NCBI GenBank assembly: GCA_913031125.1
Contig: CAJWFK010000007.1
Location: 1-64,000 of the forward strand
From: an uncultured Woeseia sp.
GTDB lineage: Bacteria > Pseudomonadota > Gammaproteobacteria > Steroidobacterales > Woeseiaceae
Reading direction: 5' to 3'
DNA: 64,000 bases
Below the pieces are notes generated by a model that saw nothing but the letters and a program-made list of their open reading frames with translations, made no database searches and was not told the origin of the DNA. The translations under genes were made by a program, and so were the position numbers. Below are positions 1 to 7,613 of this stretch, one piece after another (within the stretch, counting starts at the first letter, position 1; the number at the start of each line of letters is the position of its first letter).

Positions 1-1
1 G

Positions 2-466
2 CTGCGGGAGTTGGGGGGCGGCAGTCGGTTCATCTCGATGGCCGCGCCTTTCAATGCCTTGCTGTGGCGGTTCGTCGCCGTCGATGGGGAGGTGTATCGG
101 GAGGGATACTACTCGCTCTTCGACTCCGGCAATCGCGTCCGCTTCACCGCCTACCCGGCCAATCACCACCTGCTCGACGAGATCGCCGGCGACGCGGCGG
201 TGCGCCGGCTGCGTTGGTTCACGAAGGGATTCTACCGGGTCAAACGGGAGGGAACCAAGGTCAATATCCACGATCTGCGCATGGGGTTCGAACCGGCCTA
301 CGTATTCGGCTTCACTGTGGGTGAGGTGCGGGACGGTCGCGTTGTGGCGGTTCCGAACCGGAGACTGGAACAGGGGCTTGACCTGCTGACGGTGGACTGG
401 GTCTGGAACCGGATCTGGGAACAGGAACTGGACCCGCCGCACCTGCAGACCACCTCGGGAAACTAG
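2..466 (+). CDS. Metal-dependent hydrolase, YbcI/DUF457-like, C-terminal part (cut by left edge)
   Basis: The frame is open to the left edge, so only about the last 154 residues of a longer protein are present; the TTG at 11 is probably internal. The remaining stretches RLRWFTKGFYR, NIHDLRMG and EPAYVFGF match the C-terminal region of inner-membrane metal-dependent hydrolases of the YbcI/DUF457 group. The membrane segments and most metal ligands of that family are N-terminal and lie outside the window. The substrate of the family is not settled. Codon use is GC-rich like the genes to its right. Family assignment is fairly sure; function is not. Confidence 0.7.
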   Translation: MRELGGGSRFISMAAPFNALLWRFVAVDGEVYREGYYSLFDSGNRVRFTAYPANHHLLDEIAGDAAVRRLRWFTKGFYRVKREGTKVNIHDLRMGFEPAYVFGFTVGEVRDGRVVAVPNRRLEQGLDLLTVDWVWNRIWEQELDPPHLQTTSGN

Positions 467-612
467 GCCGGGTAGCGGGTGCTCGGGTCCGCGAGGTGGG
501 ACTCGCGGGTGCCGTTGATGGGCCCCAGGGCAATGGCGAGAAGGTCGAGCTGGTCGATGATGAGGCTCTTGTTCGCCCAGGGTGAGGATGAGCGGGAGCA
601 GAAGGAAAGCAT
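463..612 (-). other. Short reverse ORF, possible gene remnant
   Basis: A 49-codon reverse frame runs from an ATG at 612 to a TAG that overlaps the stop of the preceding gene. Its last part (around SLIIDQLDLLAIALGP, then TRESHLADPSTRYP) looks like protein, while the first 15 residues do not. It could be the tail of a decayed gene whose front lies out of frame, or a chance ORF in GC-rich DNA. No family recognised. The rest of 467-705 shows no convincing gene. Confidence 0.2.
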
Positions 613-705
613 CGGTGCAGATGCCGTCCCGACTGGCCTGATCGGCCGCCTGCTTGACCGGCGGTGAGACCTTGGTATCCTAAGCGCTCAAACGAAAGGC
701 CCGCC

Positions 706-1122
706 ATGCGTTATATCCATGACAAAGAAGATCTGACCCCCTACGCCGGGTTCCTGCACCGGCCCGAGCCCGAAGGCTTCACCGCAATTATTGCGGGTCC
801 CCTCGAAGCCTACGGGTTCGACAAGACGGGGCGGGAGCTGAACCAGTTTCCCACCCGGCGGATCCAGCTCTCGATCCACACCTGGCCGCCAGGCAAGGCC
901 CACGGCAGCCATCACCACAAATATTGGGAGCAGGTGTATTACATCTTCTCAGGGCAGGCGCGTGTCGTCGTGGGCGACGAGACGCGTATCGTCGGTGCAG
1001 GCGGCTCCGCCTTCATGCCGGCGAACGTCGAGCACGACATCGAAGCGGTGGGAGACGAGGAGATGGTGGCGGCCGTAGTGACATGCGTTGTCGACGACGA
1101 TAATGCCGGCGAGGAGGACTGA
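706..1122 (+). CDS. Single-domain cupin protein
   Basis: Small (138 aa) cupin. The first cupin motif is visible as HGSHHHKYWEQVYYIFSG, supplying the His-x-His and Glu metal ligands, and the second as PANVEHDIEAVG, supplying the last His. The ATG at 706 is preferred over the in-frame GTG at 664 because the cupin homology begins just after it and a GAAAGG sequence sits upstream. Proteins of this size are usually metal-dependent isomerases, dioxygenases or sugar/ectoine-type binders, and the substrate cannot be read from sequence. The acidic C-terminus (DDDNAGEED) is not part of the barrel. It stands alone, with gene-poor DNA on both sides. Confidence 0.7.
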   Translation: MRYIHDKEDLTPYAGFLHRPEPEGFTAIIAGPLEAYGFDKTGRELNQFPTRRIQLSIHTWPPGKAHGSHHHKYWEQVYYIFSGQARVVVGDETRIVGAGGSAFMPANVEHDIEAVGDEEMVAAVVTCVVDDDNAGEED

Positions 1123-1393
1123 GCCGATTTCCTGTGGTCCGACCTGGAATACCAGGCTATGAGAAGCTGGAGACTCTGCGCAACCGCGTCATGGCGGCGC
1201 GGCTGAAGCGACATGCATCACGGGTGCGGCCACCGGCCACCAGCCGATAGAGGCCGCCCCCGGCGGCAACCGGCTGGTCGGACTGGCTGCGCCGTGCCAC
1301 GAGGTCAGGTGGCGGTCGGTCTGCGCCTCGCGATCGACCACGGGCCGCTCCCGCTGGCCGACGGTGCGGGGATCCGAATCACAGGTCGTGGTT
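1123..1393. other. GC-rich stretch with possible decayed coding sequence
   Basis: No intact gene is seen. Two fragments on the + strand look protein-like but lie in different frames: GYEKLETLRNRVMAARLKRH near 1160-1220, and VAVGLRLAIDHGPLPLADG near 1308-1365. This fits a degraded or frameshifted gene, but no family could be named. The stretch lies between the cupin and the convergent isomerase gene. Confidence 0.2.
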
Positions 1394-2239
1394 TCAGCCC
1401 CGCGGCAGGCCCGCCGCGACGAATGCCCGCTCAAGGGTAGCGTACGAGATCCGCGCCACCTCCTCCACGTCGTAGTCGTCCTGTCCCCAGATCCGCATGC
1501 TGACCTCGACGGTGATGAAGTCGTCCCAGCCCGTTTCGTGCATCGCGCGGGCATAGGCGACGACGTCTAGCTCCCCCTTTCCCAGCACCTCGAGAGCGAA
1601 CTCGCCGTCTTCTCTGCGCCGGGCGTCGGTGACGTGAGTGTGCTTGGTGACCGGGGCGAGATCGCGGACCGAATCCTCGACGCGCTCGCCGCCGGTGAAG
1701 GTGTGGACGACGTCGAAGTGGATGCCGACGTTGTCGCGGCCCACCTGCTCGACCAGCCACAGGCAGCGTGCGGAACTGTCGACGGCGGCCCCTCGATGCA
1801 GCTCCCCGGCGACGACGAAACCTTCGCGCGCGCCCAGCTCACCGTAGTCTGCCAGCTGCGCGGCGATCCTGTCGCGGTCCTGTTCCCAGCGCTCGGTCTT
1901 GCCGCCGATCGGCAGGGCGATAACCGGGTTCTCGCTCAGCCCCAGATCTCGCGCCAGCTGCGCCACTGCGCAGGTAAACTCGAGGTTGTCGCGGTGACCC
2001 TCGTCGTCGTCGTGAAGGATCGAGCGCAGGATGAAAAGGGCGGGTACGCCCATCCCGTGATCCAGTAGCAGGCGCGCGATGGTGGTGCGCCGGTAAGCGT
2101 CGAGCTGCTGGGGCATCGAGCCGGCGTGGCTGGGCGAAAGGCAGATTTCGACGCCTTCGTATCCCATTGCGTGCAGCATGGGAATGGCCTGCTCCAGCGG
2201 CAGGTGGGGCATGGCGTACGTTCCGTAGGCAATCTTCAT
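1394..2239 (-). CDS. Sugar phosphate isomerase/epimerase family TIM-barrel protein
   Basis: 281-residue protein of the AP-endonuclease-2/xylose-isomerase-like TIM-barrel superfamily. Typical landmarks are the start MKIAYGTYAMPHLPLEQAIPM, the YEGVEICLSP strand, the metal-binding Glu in VVAGELHRG, the DVVHTF strand (Asp-x-x-His), HTHVTDAR and the final FITVEVSMRIWG strand with Glu. The family contains inosose dehydratases, hydroxypyruvate isomerases and sugar epimerases, and the reaction cannot be fixed here. It is 12 bases downstream of a MetE-like gene on the same strand, so the two are probably co-transcribed and act in one small catabolic step series. Start at the ATG at 2239. Confidence 0.8.
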   Translation of the reverse strand: MKIAYGTYAMPHLPLEQAIPMLHAMGYEGVEICLSPSHAGSMPQQLDAYRRTTIARLLLDHGMGVPALFILRSILHDDDEGHRDNLEFTCAVAQLARDLGLSENPVIALPIGGKTERWEQDRDRIAAQLADYGELGAREGFVVAGELHRGAAVDSSARCLWLVEQVGRDNVGIHFDVVHTFTGGERVEDSVRDLAPVTKHTHVTDARRREDGEFALEVLGKGELDVVAYARAMHETGWDDFITVEVSMRIWGQDDYDVEEVARISYATLERAFVAAGLPRG

Positions 2240-2251
2240 TTGGTCATGCTC

Positions 2252-3406
2252 CTACCAGAGTTGGGCAGTGGCCAGGCGGGCCCCTTCGGCCATGGCCCTG
2301 AACTTGGCCCAGACAACGGTAGGGTGGACCTCGGTCCGGTAGGTCGCCTGGGTGGAGAAGCCGCAGTCGGTGCCGGCGATGACACGCTCCCGCCCGACCA
2401 GCCTGGCGAAGCGCACTAGGCGCTCGGCGATCAGTTCGGGGTGCTCGACGATGTTGCTGGCGTGGGCCACCACGCCGGGGATGAGGATCTTGCCGTCGGG
2501 CAGGTCGATCCCCTCCCAGACGTGGTATTCGTGCTCGTGGCGGGGGTTGGCTGCCTCGAAGGAGTAGGCTCCGGCGTTGACCCGGAGGATGATGTCAACG
2601 ATATCGCGCAGCGGCGTGTCGTGGACGCGGGGTCCCTCGTTGATGCCGTAACAGGTGTGGAAGCGGACCTTCTCCGCCGGGATGTCGCGGAGACTGTGGT
2701 TGACGACCTCGACGTAGATCTCAGCGCGGCGTACGCGCTCGGCCGGGTCGAGCGACGCATCGCTGTGCACGACCGTGAGCCAGGGGTCGTCGATCTGCAG
2801 GATGAAGCCGGCGTCGACGATGGCGCGGTACTCGGTCTCCAGCGCCGCGGCCACGGCCTGGAGGTAATCCTCCTCCGAGCCGTAGAACTCGTTGCCGCCC
2901 ACGCCGCTGGGAGCGACAGCCGGCATGAAGATCTCCTCTGCCTCCACCTGTGCGGCAGCTGCCTGCAGGTTAGCGATGTCGCGGGCGATGGCTTCTGCTC
3001 CCCGATAGCGGATCGGCCCGGTGCAGACCATCGGGTCGATATGGGTGATGGCGCCGCCGTGCATCGCCTCCCCGAAGTAGTTCTCGTAGTACTCCGGGAA
3101 GTCGGCGACCTCGGCGGCAAACTGGCTGGAATCGGTGGCGCCGGCGCGGGGCTCGTAGCCTTCCAGGCGCTCGGTCACGTAGGTCTGGAACCCGAGCTTG
3201 CCCTGCTCGCCGTCGGTGCTGACGTCGATGCCGCAAGCCACCTGCTGGTGGAGGCAGTCACGCACCGCGGTTGCCACGCGCTGGTCGTAGGCCACCTCGT
3301 CATGGTCGCGGCCCTCGACCTTGGATTTCATCAGATCGAGCAGATCGACGGGACGGGGGAGACTGCCGACGTGGGTTGTCAGGATGCGGTCGACGCTGTG
3401 CTTCAT
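2252..3406 (-). CDS. Cobalamin-independent methionine synthase-like (MetE C-terminal domain) protein
   Basis: 384-residue single-domain protein of the MetE/UROD-like barrel family. Near the N-terminus THVGSLPRP is the usual signature. The zinc ligands expected of the family are visible as His-x-Cys in VRFHTCYGINEG and the distal Cys in AGTDCGFST. The upstream in-frame start at 3475 is rejected because homology begins at MKHSVDRILTTHVG (ATG at 3406). MetE proper is about twice this length. Short relatives include methyl transferases acting on methylated thiols and epoxyalkane:CoM transferase, so this need not make methionine. It sits directly upstream of the isomerase gene. A distant relative occurs at 52294-53427. 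Confidence 0.8.
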   Translation of the reverse strand: MKHSVDRILTTHVGSLPRPVDLLDLMKSKVEGRDHDEVAYDQRVATAVRDCLHQQVACGIDVSTDGEQGKLGFQTYVTERLEGYEPRAGATDSSQFAAEVADFPEYYENYFGEAMHGGAITHIDPMVCTGPIRYRGAEAIARDIANLQAAAAQVEAEEIFMPAVAPSGVGGNEFYGSEEDYLQAVAAALETEYRAIVDAGFILQIDDPWLTVVHSDASLDPAERVRRAEIYVEVVNHSLRDIPAEKVRFHTCYGINEGPRVHDTPLRDIVDIILRVNAGAYSFEAANPRHEHEYHVWEGIDLPDGKILIPGVVAHASNIVEHPELIAERLVRFARLVGRERVIAGTDCGFSTQATYRTEVHPTVVWAKFRAMAEGARLATAQLW

Positions 3407-3513
3407 GCTCTTCGGCTCCACAGAAGGGCGGTTCGATGGTGCGGAATCCCGCGGGGTATGCGCGTGCCAGGCCATATATTACGTAAACGCTCCAACCGAG
3501 TCAGGGAGAGGAT

Positions 3514-4299
3514 ATGCAACTTACCGACGAAGAGCTGCGCTCCTTCGCAGCTGACGGCTACCTGATCCTGCGCGGATTCTTCGCGCCGGACCTGATGCAG
3601 CTGCTGTACGAGATTGCCAAGTCCGACAAGGCGATGGACGAAGCCACCGAGCGGCGCGACGCCGAGGGTGCAATCAGCCGCATCAGGCTGAGTAATGACC
3701 TGCACGACGATGTCTACAGCGCCTTCGCGCGCAGCGCGCGCATCGTCGCGGCCTGTGAGCAACTGCTCGGCGACGAGGTTTACCACTTCCACCACAAGAT
3801 GATGCTCAAGGAGCCACGGGTAGGCGGTGCCTGGGAGTGGCACCAGGACTTCGGTTACTGGTACGCCCAGCAGTACGTGCTGTTTCCCGACATGATCAGC
3901 GCCTCCATCGCGGTCGATGCGGCGACGCGTCAGAATGGCTGTATGCAGGTGATTCGGGGCTCCCACAGGTGCGGCCGGCTGGACCACGGCACGGCTGGCG
4001 AGCAGGTGGGCGCCGATCTCGAGAAGGTCGAGGCCCTGCTCGGATTCTACGAGCTCGAGCACGATCACGTGGAGCTGGAACAGGGTGATATGCTGCTCTT
4101 CCACTGCAACTTGTTGCACCGCTCCGACCGCAATCGCGCGGATGACCCGCGGTGGTCGTTGATCTGCTGCTACAACACCCGGCACAACGACAAGTACAGG
4201 AAAGTGGAAGGCGGCCATCCGGCCTACGCGCCGCTGGAGCGCTGGCCGGACGAGCGGCTCGCCGCGATCGGCGAGCGGGACCGGCCGGTGCCGGCCTGA
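3514..4299 (+). CDS. Phytanoyl-CoA dioxygenase (PhyH) family Fe(II)/2-oxoglutarate oxygenase
   Basis: 261 residues with the double-stranded beta-helix of PhyH-type oxygenases. The iron-binding His-x-Asp is H110/D112 in WEWHQDFGYW, the distal His is H202 in NLLHRSDRN, and an Arg that could hold 2-oxoglutarate follows in DDPRWSLI. The N-terminal opening LTDEELRSFAADGYLILRG is typical. The family hydroxylates lipids, amino acids or secondary metabolites, and the substrate here is unknown. Divergent from the MetE-like gene (107 bp apart) and followed after 5 bp by a broken GNAT gene, with which it probably shared a transcript. Two more PhyH members occur in the window. Confidence 0.85.
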   Translation: MQLTDEELRSFAADGYLILRGFFAPDLMQLLYEIAKSDKAMDEATERRDAEGAISRIRLSNDLHDDVYSAFARSARIVAACEQLLGDEVYHFHHKMMLKEPRVGGAWEWHQDFGYWYAQQYVLFPDMISASIAVDAATRQNGCMQVIRGSHRCGRLDHGTAGEQVGADLEKVEALLGFYELEHDHVELEQGDMLLFHCNLLHRSDRNRADDPRWSLICCYNTRHNDKYRKVEGGHPAYAPLERWPDERLAAIGERDRPVPA

Positions 4300-4304
4300 A
4301 GCGC

Positions 4305-4836
4305 ATGCTGGATGAATTCCGCAGCGCACGGCTGCAGGCGGTCCGACTCGGGTGGGAGCACGAGGAGATGGTGGCCGCCATCCACGCTGATGAACGGGTG
4401 ATGGCCAGCCACCGGGGCGTCCTGTTGTCGGAGGAGAATCATGAATGGATGGAAAGCAATATCGAGCAGTGGGAGCGGTGCGGCTTCGGACTCTGGGTTT
4501 TCCTCGGCGACAACGGTGAACTGGTGGGACGGGGGGGCTGCTGGCGATCGACCTGTTCGACAGCCAGGAGGTGGAACTCAATTACTCGGTGGCTGCACGC
4601 TGCTGGCGGCCACCGAGATGGCGACGGCGGCACTTGGGCTCGGCTTCGAATACCTGCCCGGGGCATCGATCATCGCCTTCACACGCGTCGAGAATGCCTC
4701 GTCACGAGGCGTGATGACCAAGGTCGGAATGACCTTCGAGCGGTACTTCAAGCTGCGCGGAATTGCGGCCGTACTCTACCGGCTGCGGAGGAAAAAGGCA
4801 GAGGCCAGCGGCCTGCTGAATCAGCGCATCTCGTAG
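4305..4836 (+). pseudogene. GNAT family N-acetyltransferase, disrupted by two frameshifts
   Basis: The protein begins at the ATG at 4305 (MLDEFRSARLQAVRLGWEHE...) and reads to GELVGRG in one frame, shifts at a run of seven G at 4531-4537 into another frame (LLAIDLFDSQEVELNYSVAA), then shifts again near 4595-4615 to end as GFEYLPGASIIAFTRVENAS...LNQRIS. Joined together, the three pieces give a normal RimJ-type acetyltransferase including the acetyl-CoA region (ATEMATAALGLGFEY) and the NxxS segment. A single base missing from the G run explains the first shift; the second needs a few lost bases. Either a recent pseudogene or sequencing/assembly error. Its 3' end overlaps the convergent hydrolase gene by 16 bp. 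Confidence 0.65.
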
Positions 4837-5777
4837 GTGATCAGTCCCTCCCGGCGGCCGGTGACGGCGCGGCCATAACCTACCATTCGTTCAAGGTGAC
4901 CGAGCAGCGGGAAGGTCAGCGCCGGATTCGACTCCTCGGGCCATTCGCCCAATACGCTCCCCAATCCATCACACAGCTCCAGCAGCGTGGTCGGCCCGTG
5001 GGCACCCAGGTAGGTCTCCAGCGACTGGTCCACGCGGTCGACGTAGGAGCGGCTTTCGTGCAGGAACTCGGCGATGCCGGCGCCGCGGTAGATCGGGTAA
5101 TGGCTGGTGTAGAGGCCGGAGGCCGGGATGCCCAACAGCCGGTCGATGGAGCTGACGTAGCTGTCGACGAAACGGTAGGTTGGGGGGAAGGCCGGGCTGC
5201 CATCGGCGTTGAGGACGGCGTTGAAGAGGGCGGCGTCGGCGATGATCAGGCTCTGGCTGCGGGCATCGTAGACGGTCAGGTGGCCGCGGGAATGGCCCGG
5301 CGTGTGCAGGATCTCTACCTCCCAGTCAGCGCCCAGACGCACCCGCTCGCCGCCGCTGAGGGCGATGTCGACCGGGACGTGGCGGCTGGCCGCGCGCGTC
5401 TCTTCCTTTGCTGCCTCGGTGGTGACGATACCGTGGTCCTCCTCGCGGGCCGCGAACCGGTCTTCGATGAGCCTGTCGACGTGGCCGATCATCTCCATAT
5501 CAAGCAGGTGGCAGAGGAAGAGGGCGCCAGGGGTCATGTCCTTTACGGCACCATTGCCGGCGACGTGGTCGAAGTCGGCGTGCGAGGTGAGGACGTAGCG
5601 GATGCGGTCGGCTTTCAGGCCGATATGGTCGAGGTAGGGAGCCAGGGTCTCGGGCGGCGTGGCGTCCACGCCCGAATCGATCAGCAGCGCCTGCTCCTCG
5701 CCGACCAGCAGGTAGAGACAGACGAAGCGGCTACCGAAGGGGGCTTCGATGCGATGGATGTTGGGGGCGATCTCCAT
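4821..5777 (-). CDS. Metallo-beta-lactamase-fold hydrolase
   Basis: 318 residues. The metal-binding motif H66-x-D68-x-D70-H71 is seen in TSHADFDHVAG, with the third-position His in HTPGHSRGHLTVYD, the bridging Asp in LIIADAALF and a last His in YTSHYPIY. This is the glyoxalase-II-like set of two-metal hydrolases that cleave thioesters, lactones or phosphodiesters. A C-terminal segment of about 90 residues (LETYLGAHGPTTLLELCDGL) resembles the helical winged-helix-like tail found on many such proteins. No substrate can be assigned. It is convergent with the broken GNAT gene and divergent from the sulfotransferase gene. Confidence 0.85.
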   Translation of the reverse strand: MEIAPNIHRIEAPFGSRFVCLYLLVGEEQALLIDSGVDATPPETLAPYLDHIGLKADRIRYVLTSHADFDHVAGNGAVKDMTPGALFLCHLLDMEMIGHVDRLIEDRFAAREEDHGIVTTEAAKEETRAASRHVPVDIALSGGERVRLGADWEVEILHTPGHSRGHLTVYDARSQSLIIADAALFNAVLNADGSPAFPPTYRFVDSYVSSIDRLLGIPASGLYTSHYPIYRGAGIAEFLHESRSYVDRVDQSLETYLGAHGPTTLLELCDGLGSVLGEWPEESNPALTFPLLGHLERMVGYGRAVTGRREGLITYEMR

Positions 5778-5862
5778 GTTACTCCTCTAAGGTACGGGAA
5801 TGGGGTGAATATAGGATCCGGAGATTTGACGGTGCCAGCGGCAGCCCCGTTTTTTGCTCGCC

Positions 5863-6588
5863 ATGGCGCTGATCACCATCATTGGGCGCGGTCACTCCGG
5901 CACGCGGATGTTGTCCCACACGCTGTACGCCAGCGGGGTCTTCATGGGAAACAGGCTGAATACCTCCGGGGACAAGGTGCCGCCTGACGACTTGTACGAA
6001 GCCTGCCGAGTAATGGCCAGGCACGTCCGCCACGCCGGCGGTCTCCAGTGGGATACGGCTGCGCTGCACGAGATGGAGATCGATCCGGAATTCGTGTGCC
6101 TGGTAGAGAGCTATCTGCGGGATGTGCTCGACGCCAAGGACGAGCACAAGGGCTGGAAGCTGCCCGAGACGACGCTCGCCTTTCCCTGGATCGCCCGCAT
6201 GTTTCCGGATGCCAAGTACCTGTTCCTGGTCCGGGACCCCCGCGACTGCATCCTCGGCGGCCACGTGACCGACGACCTGCGGGACTTCGGTGTCGACTAC
6301 GAGTTTACCGACGACGAGCGGGAGCGTCGCGCGATCTCCTGGAAGTACCAGTACGACCTGGTGAACTCCACTCCGAAGCCGGCCAACTTCCTGACCCTGC
6401 GCTTCGAGGATTTTATCCTCGCTCAGGAGCGGGAGCTGGGCCGGATGGAGGAGTTCCTCGGCATGGAGCTGGCCCGGATCGTCGTGCGCCCCGAGACGGT
6501 TGGGCGCTGGAAGAGCGACGCCGGCCGGCACGACTTCGACTTCTTTGCGCCGGCGCTGGCCGAGAGCGGCTATCCGCTCGGGGCGTAG
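5863..6588 (+). CDS. Sulfotransferase family protein
   Basis: 241 residues. A P-loop-like 5'-phosphosulfate-binding motif is present near the N-terminus (GRGHSGTRML, residues 8-17), and the 3'-phosphate-binding region is seen in KYLFLVRDPRDCILG. RFEDFI near the C-terminal third is also usual for PAPS-dependent sulfotransferases. The ATG at 5863 is chosen over the TTG at 5854 because the first strand (ALITIIGRG) begins there. The acceptor is unknown. It is 15 bp upstream of the class II aldolase gene on the same strand, suggesting one transcript. Confidence 0.7.
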   Translation: MALITIIGRGHSGTRMLSHTLYASGVFMGNRLNTSGDKVPPDDLYEACRVMARHVRHAGGLQWDTAALHEMEIDPEFVCLVESYLRDVLDAKDEHKGWKLPETTLAFPWIARMFPDAKYLFLVRDPRDCILGGHVTDDLRDFGVDYEFTDDERERRAISWKYQYDLVNSTPKPANFLTLRFEDFILAQERELGRMEEFLGMELARIVVRPETVGRWKSDAGRHDFDFFAPALAESGYPLGA

Positions 6589-6603
6589 CCACAGGAGGCG
6601 GGT

Positions 6604-7398
6604 ATGTCATCGACTGCGCCGAAGCCACTTGTCGACTGCGGACGCGGGCCCGGCGGGATGGACGAGGTCGAGTGGCAGCTGCGGGTGCAGACGGCCGCCG
6701 CCTACCGGCTGATCCACCGCAACGGTTGGAACGAGCTGATCTGGGGCCATACCACCACGCGCCTGCCCGGCGCTGAGCACCAGTTCCTCATCAACCCCTA
6801 CGGCCTGCGCTACGACGAGGTCACGGCTTCCAGCCTGGTGGTGATCGACCTGGACGGCAATATCGTCGAGCCGGGTGCCCACGCGGTGAACCCGGCCGGA
6901 TTCGTCATCCACAGCGCCATCCACCGCCATCGGGAACGCGCCCGCTGCGTGATGCACACCCACTCGCGGGCGGGTATGGCGGTAGCGTCGATGCGCTGCG
7001 GTCTGCTGCCGATCAGCATGAGCGCAATCAGCTTTCACGGGCACCTCGCCTACCACGACTTCGAGGGATCGACGCTGCTGCTGGAGGAGCGGGAGAAGCT
7101 GGCGGCCGACGTCGGCGATGCCCGCGCCGTTATCATGCGCAACCACGGTCTGCTGGCAATCGGCGCGACGGTGCCGGAGGCATTTCTGCACCTGTTCCGG
7201 CTCGAGCAGGCCTGTAAGGTGCAGGTGGACGCGATGAGCAGCGGCGCCGAACTGATCGAGCCGCCGTTCGAGGTGATCGAGCGCTCGGTGATCCAGACAG
7301 AGGAGTTTGCCCGCTGCGCGGCGGACGGTATCGGCGAACTGGAATTCGCCGCCTTCATGCGCCTGCTCGACGCCGAGGAACCCTCCTACCGCACCTGA
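6604..7398 (+). CDS. Class II aldolase/adducin family protein
   Basis: 264 residues. The zinc ligands of class II aldolases are visible as His-x-His in CVMHTHSRAG and the distal His in IMRNHGLLAIG, with the acid/base region in ISFHGHLAYHDF. The family includes fuculose- and ribulose-phosphate aldolases, and also many uncharacterised short members that bind zinc and act on sugar acids. This one has a slightly longer N-terminus than the phosphate aldolases. A GGAGG-containing sequence lies just before the ATG. Co-directional with, and close to, the sulfotransferase gene; no pathway can be named. Confidence 0.8.
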   Translation: MSSTAPKPLVDCGRGPGGMDEVEWQLRVQTAAAYRLIHRNGWNELIWGHTTTRLPGAEHQFLINPYGLRYDEVTASSLVVIDLDGNIVEPGAHAVNPAGFVIHSAIHRHRERARCVMHTHSRAGMAVASMRCGLLPISMSAISFHGHLAYHDFEGSTLLLEEREKLAADVGDARAVIMRNHGLLAIGATVPEAFLHLFRLEQACKVQVDAMSSGAELIEPPFEVIERSVIQTEEFARCAADGIGELEFAAFMRLLDAEEPSYRT

Positions 7399-7613
7399 CC
7401 CTCTTCCTTGCCGCAGCGCCAACCGCCGTGATTCCCAGGGCAGTGCCGTGCGCCAGATTATCTAATTCCGGCCTACGTCGAAACGCCTCGACAAGGTAAA
7501 AAACAGCTCGGCGGCAGCATTTCCTTTCAGGTGTGGACCTTCGTTGCGCCGCCGTTTGCCTTCGGGTATTTTTCCCCCACCTCCCGAGGCACTACGAGCA
7601 CGAGGAATGGTGC

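Noticed and set aside
2441-3565. 374-codon forward frame
   Set aside because: Antisense shadow of the MetE-like gene; no family features.
4152-5987. 611-codon forward frame spanning PhyH, GNAT and the hydrolase gene
   Set aside because: It mixes true GNAT codons with antisense of the metallo-beta-lactamase-fold gene; an artefact of GC-rich DNA.
7533-7613. N-terminal extension of malate synthase
   Set aside because: The added 27 residues are outside the family and the ATG at 7614 fits the known start.
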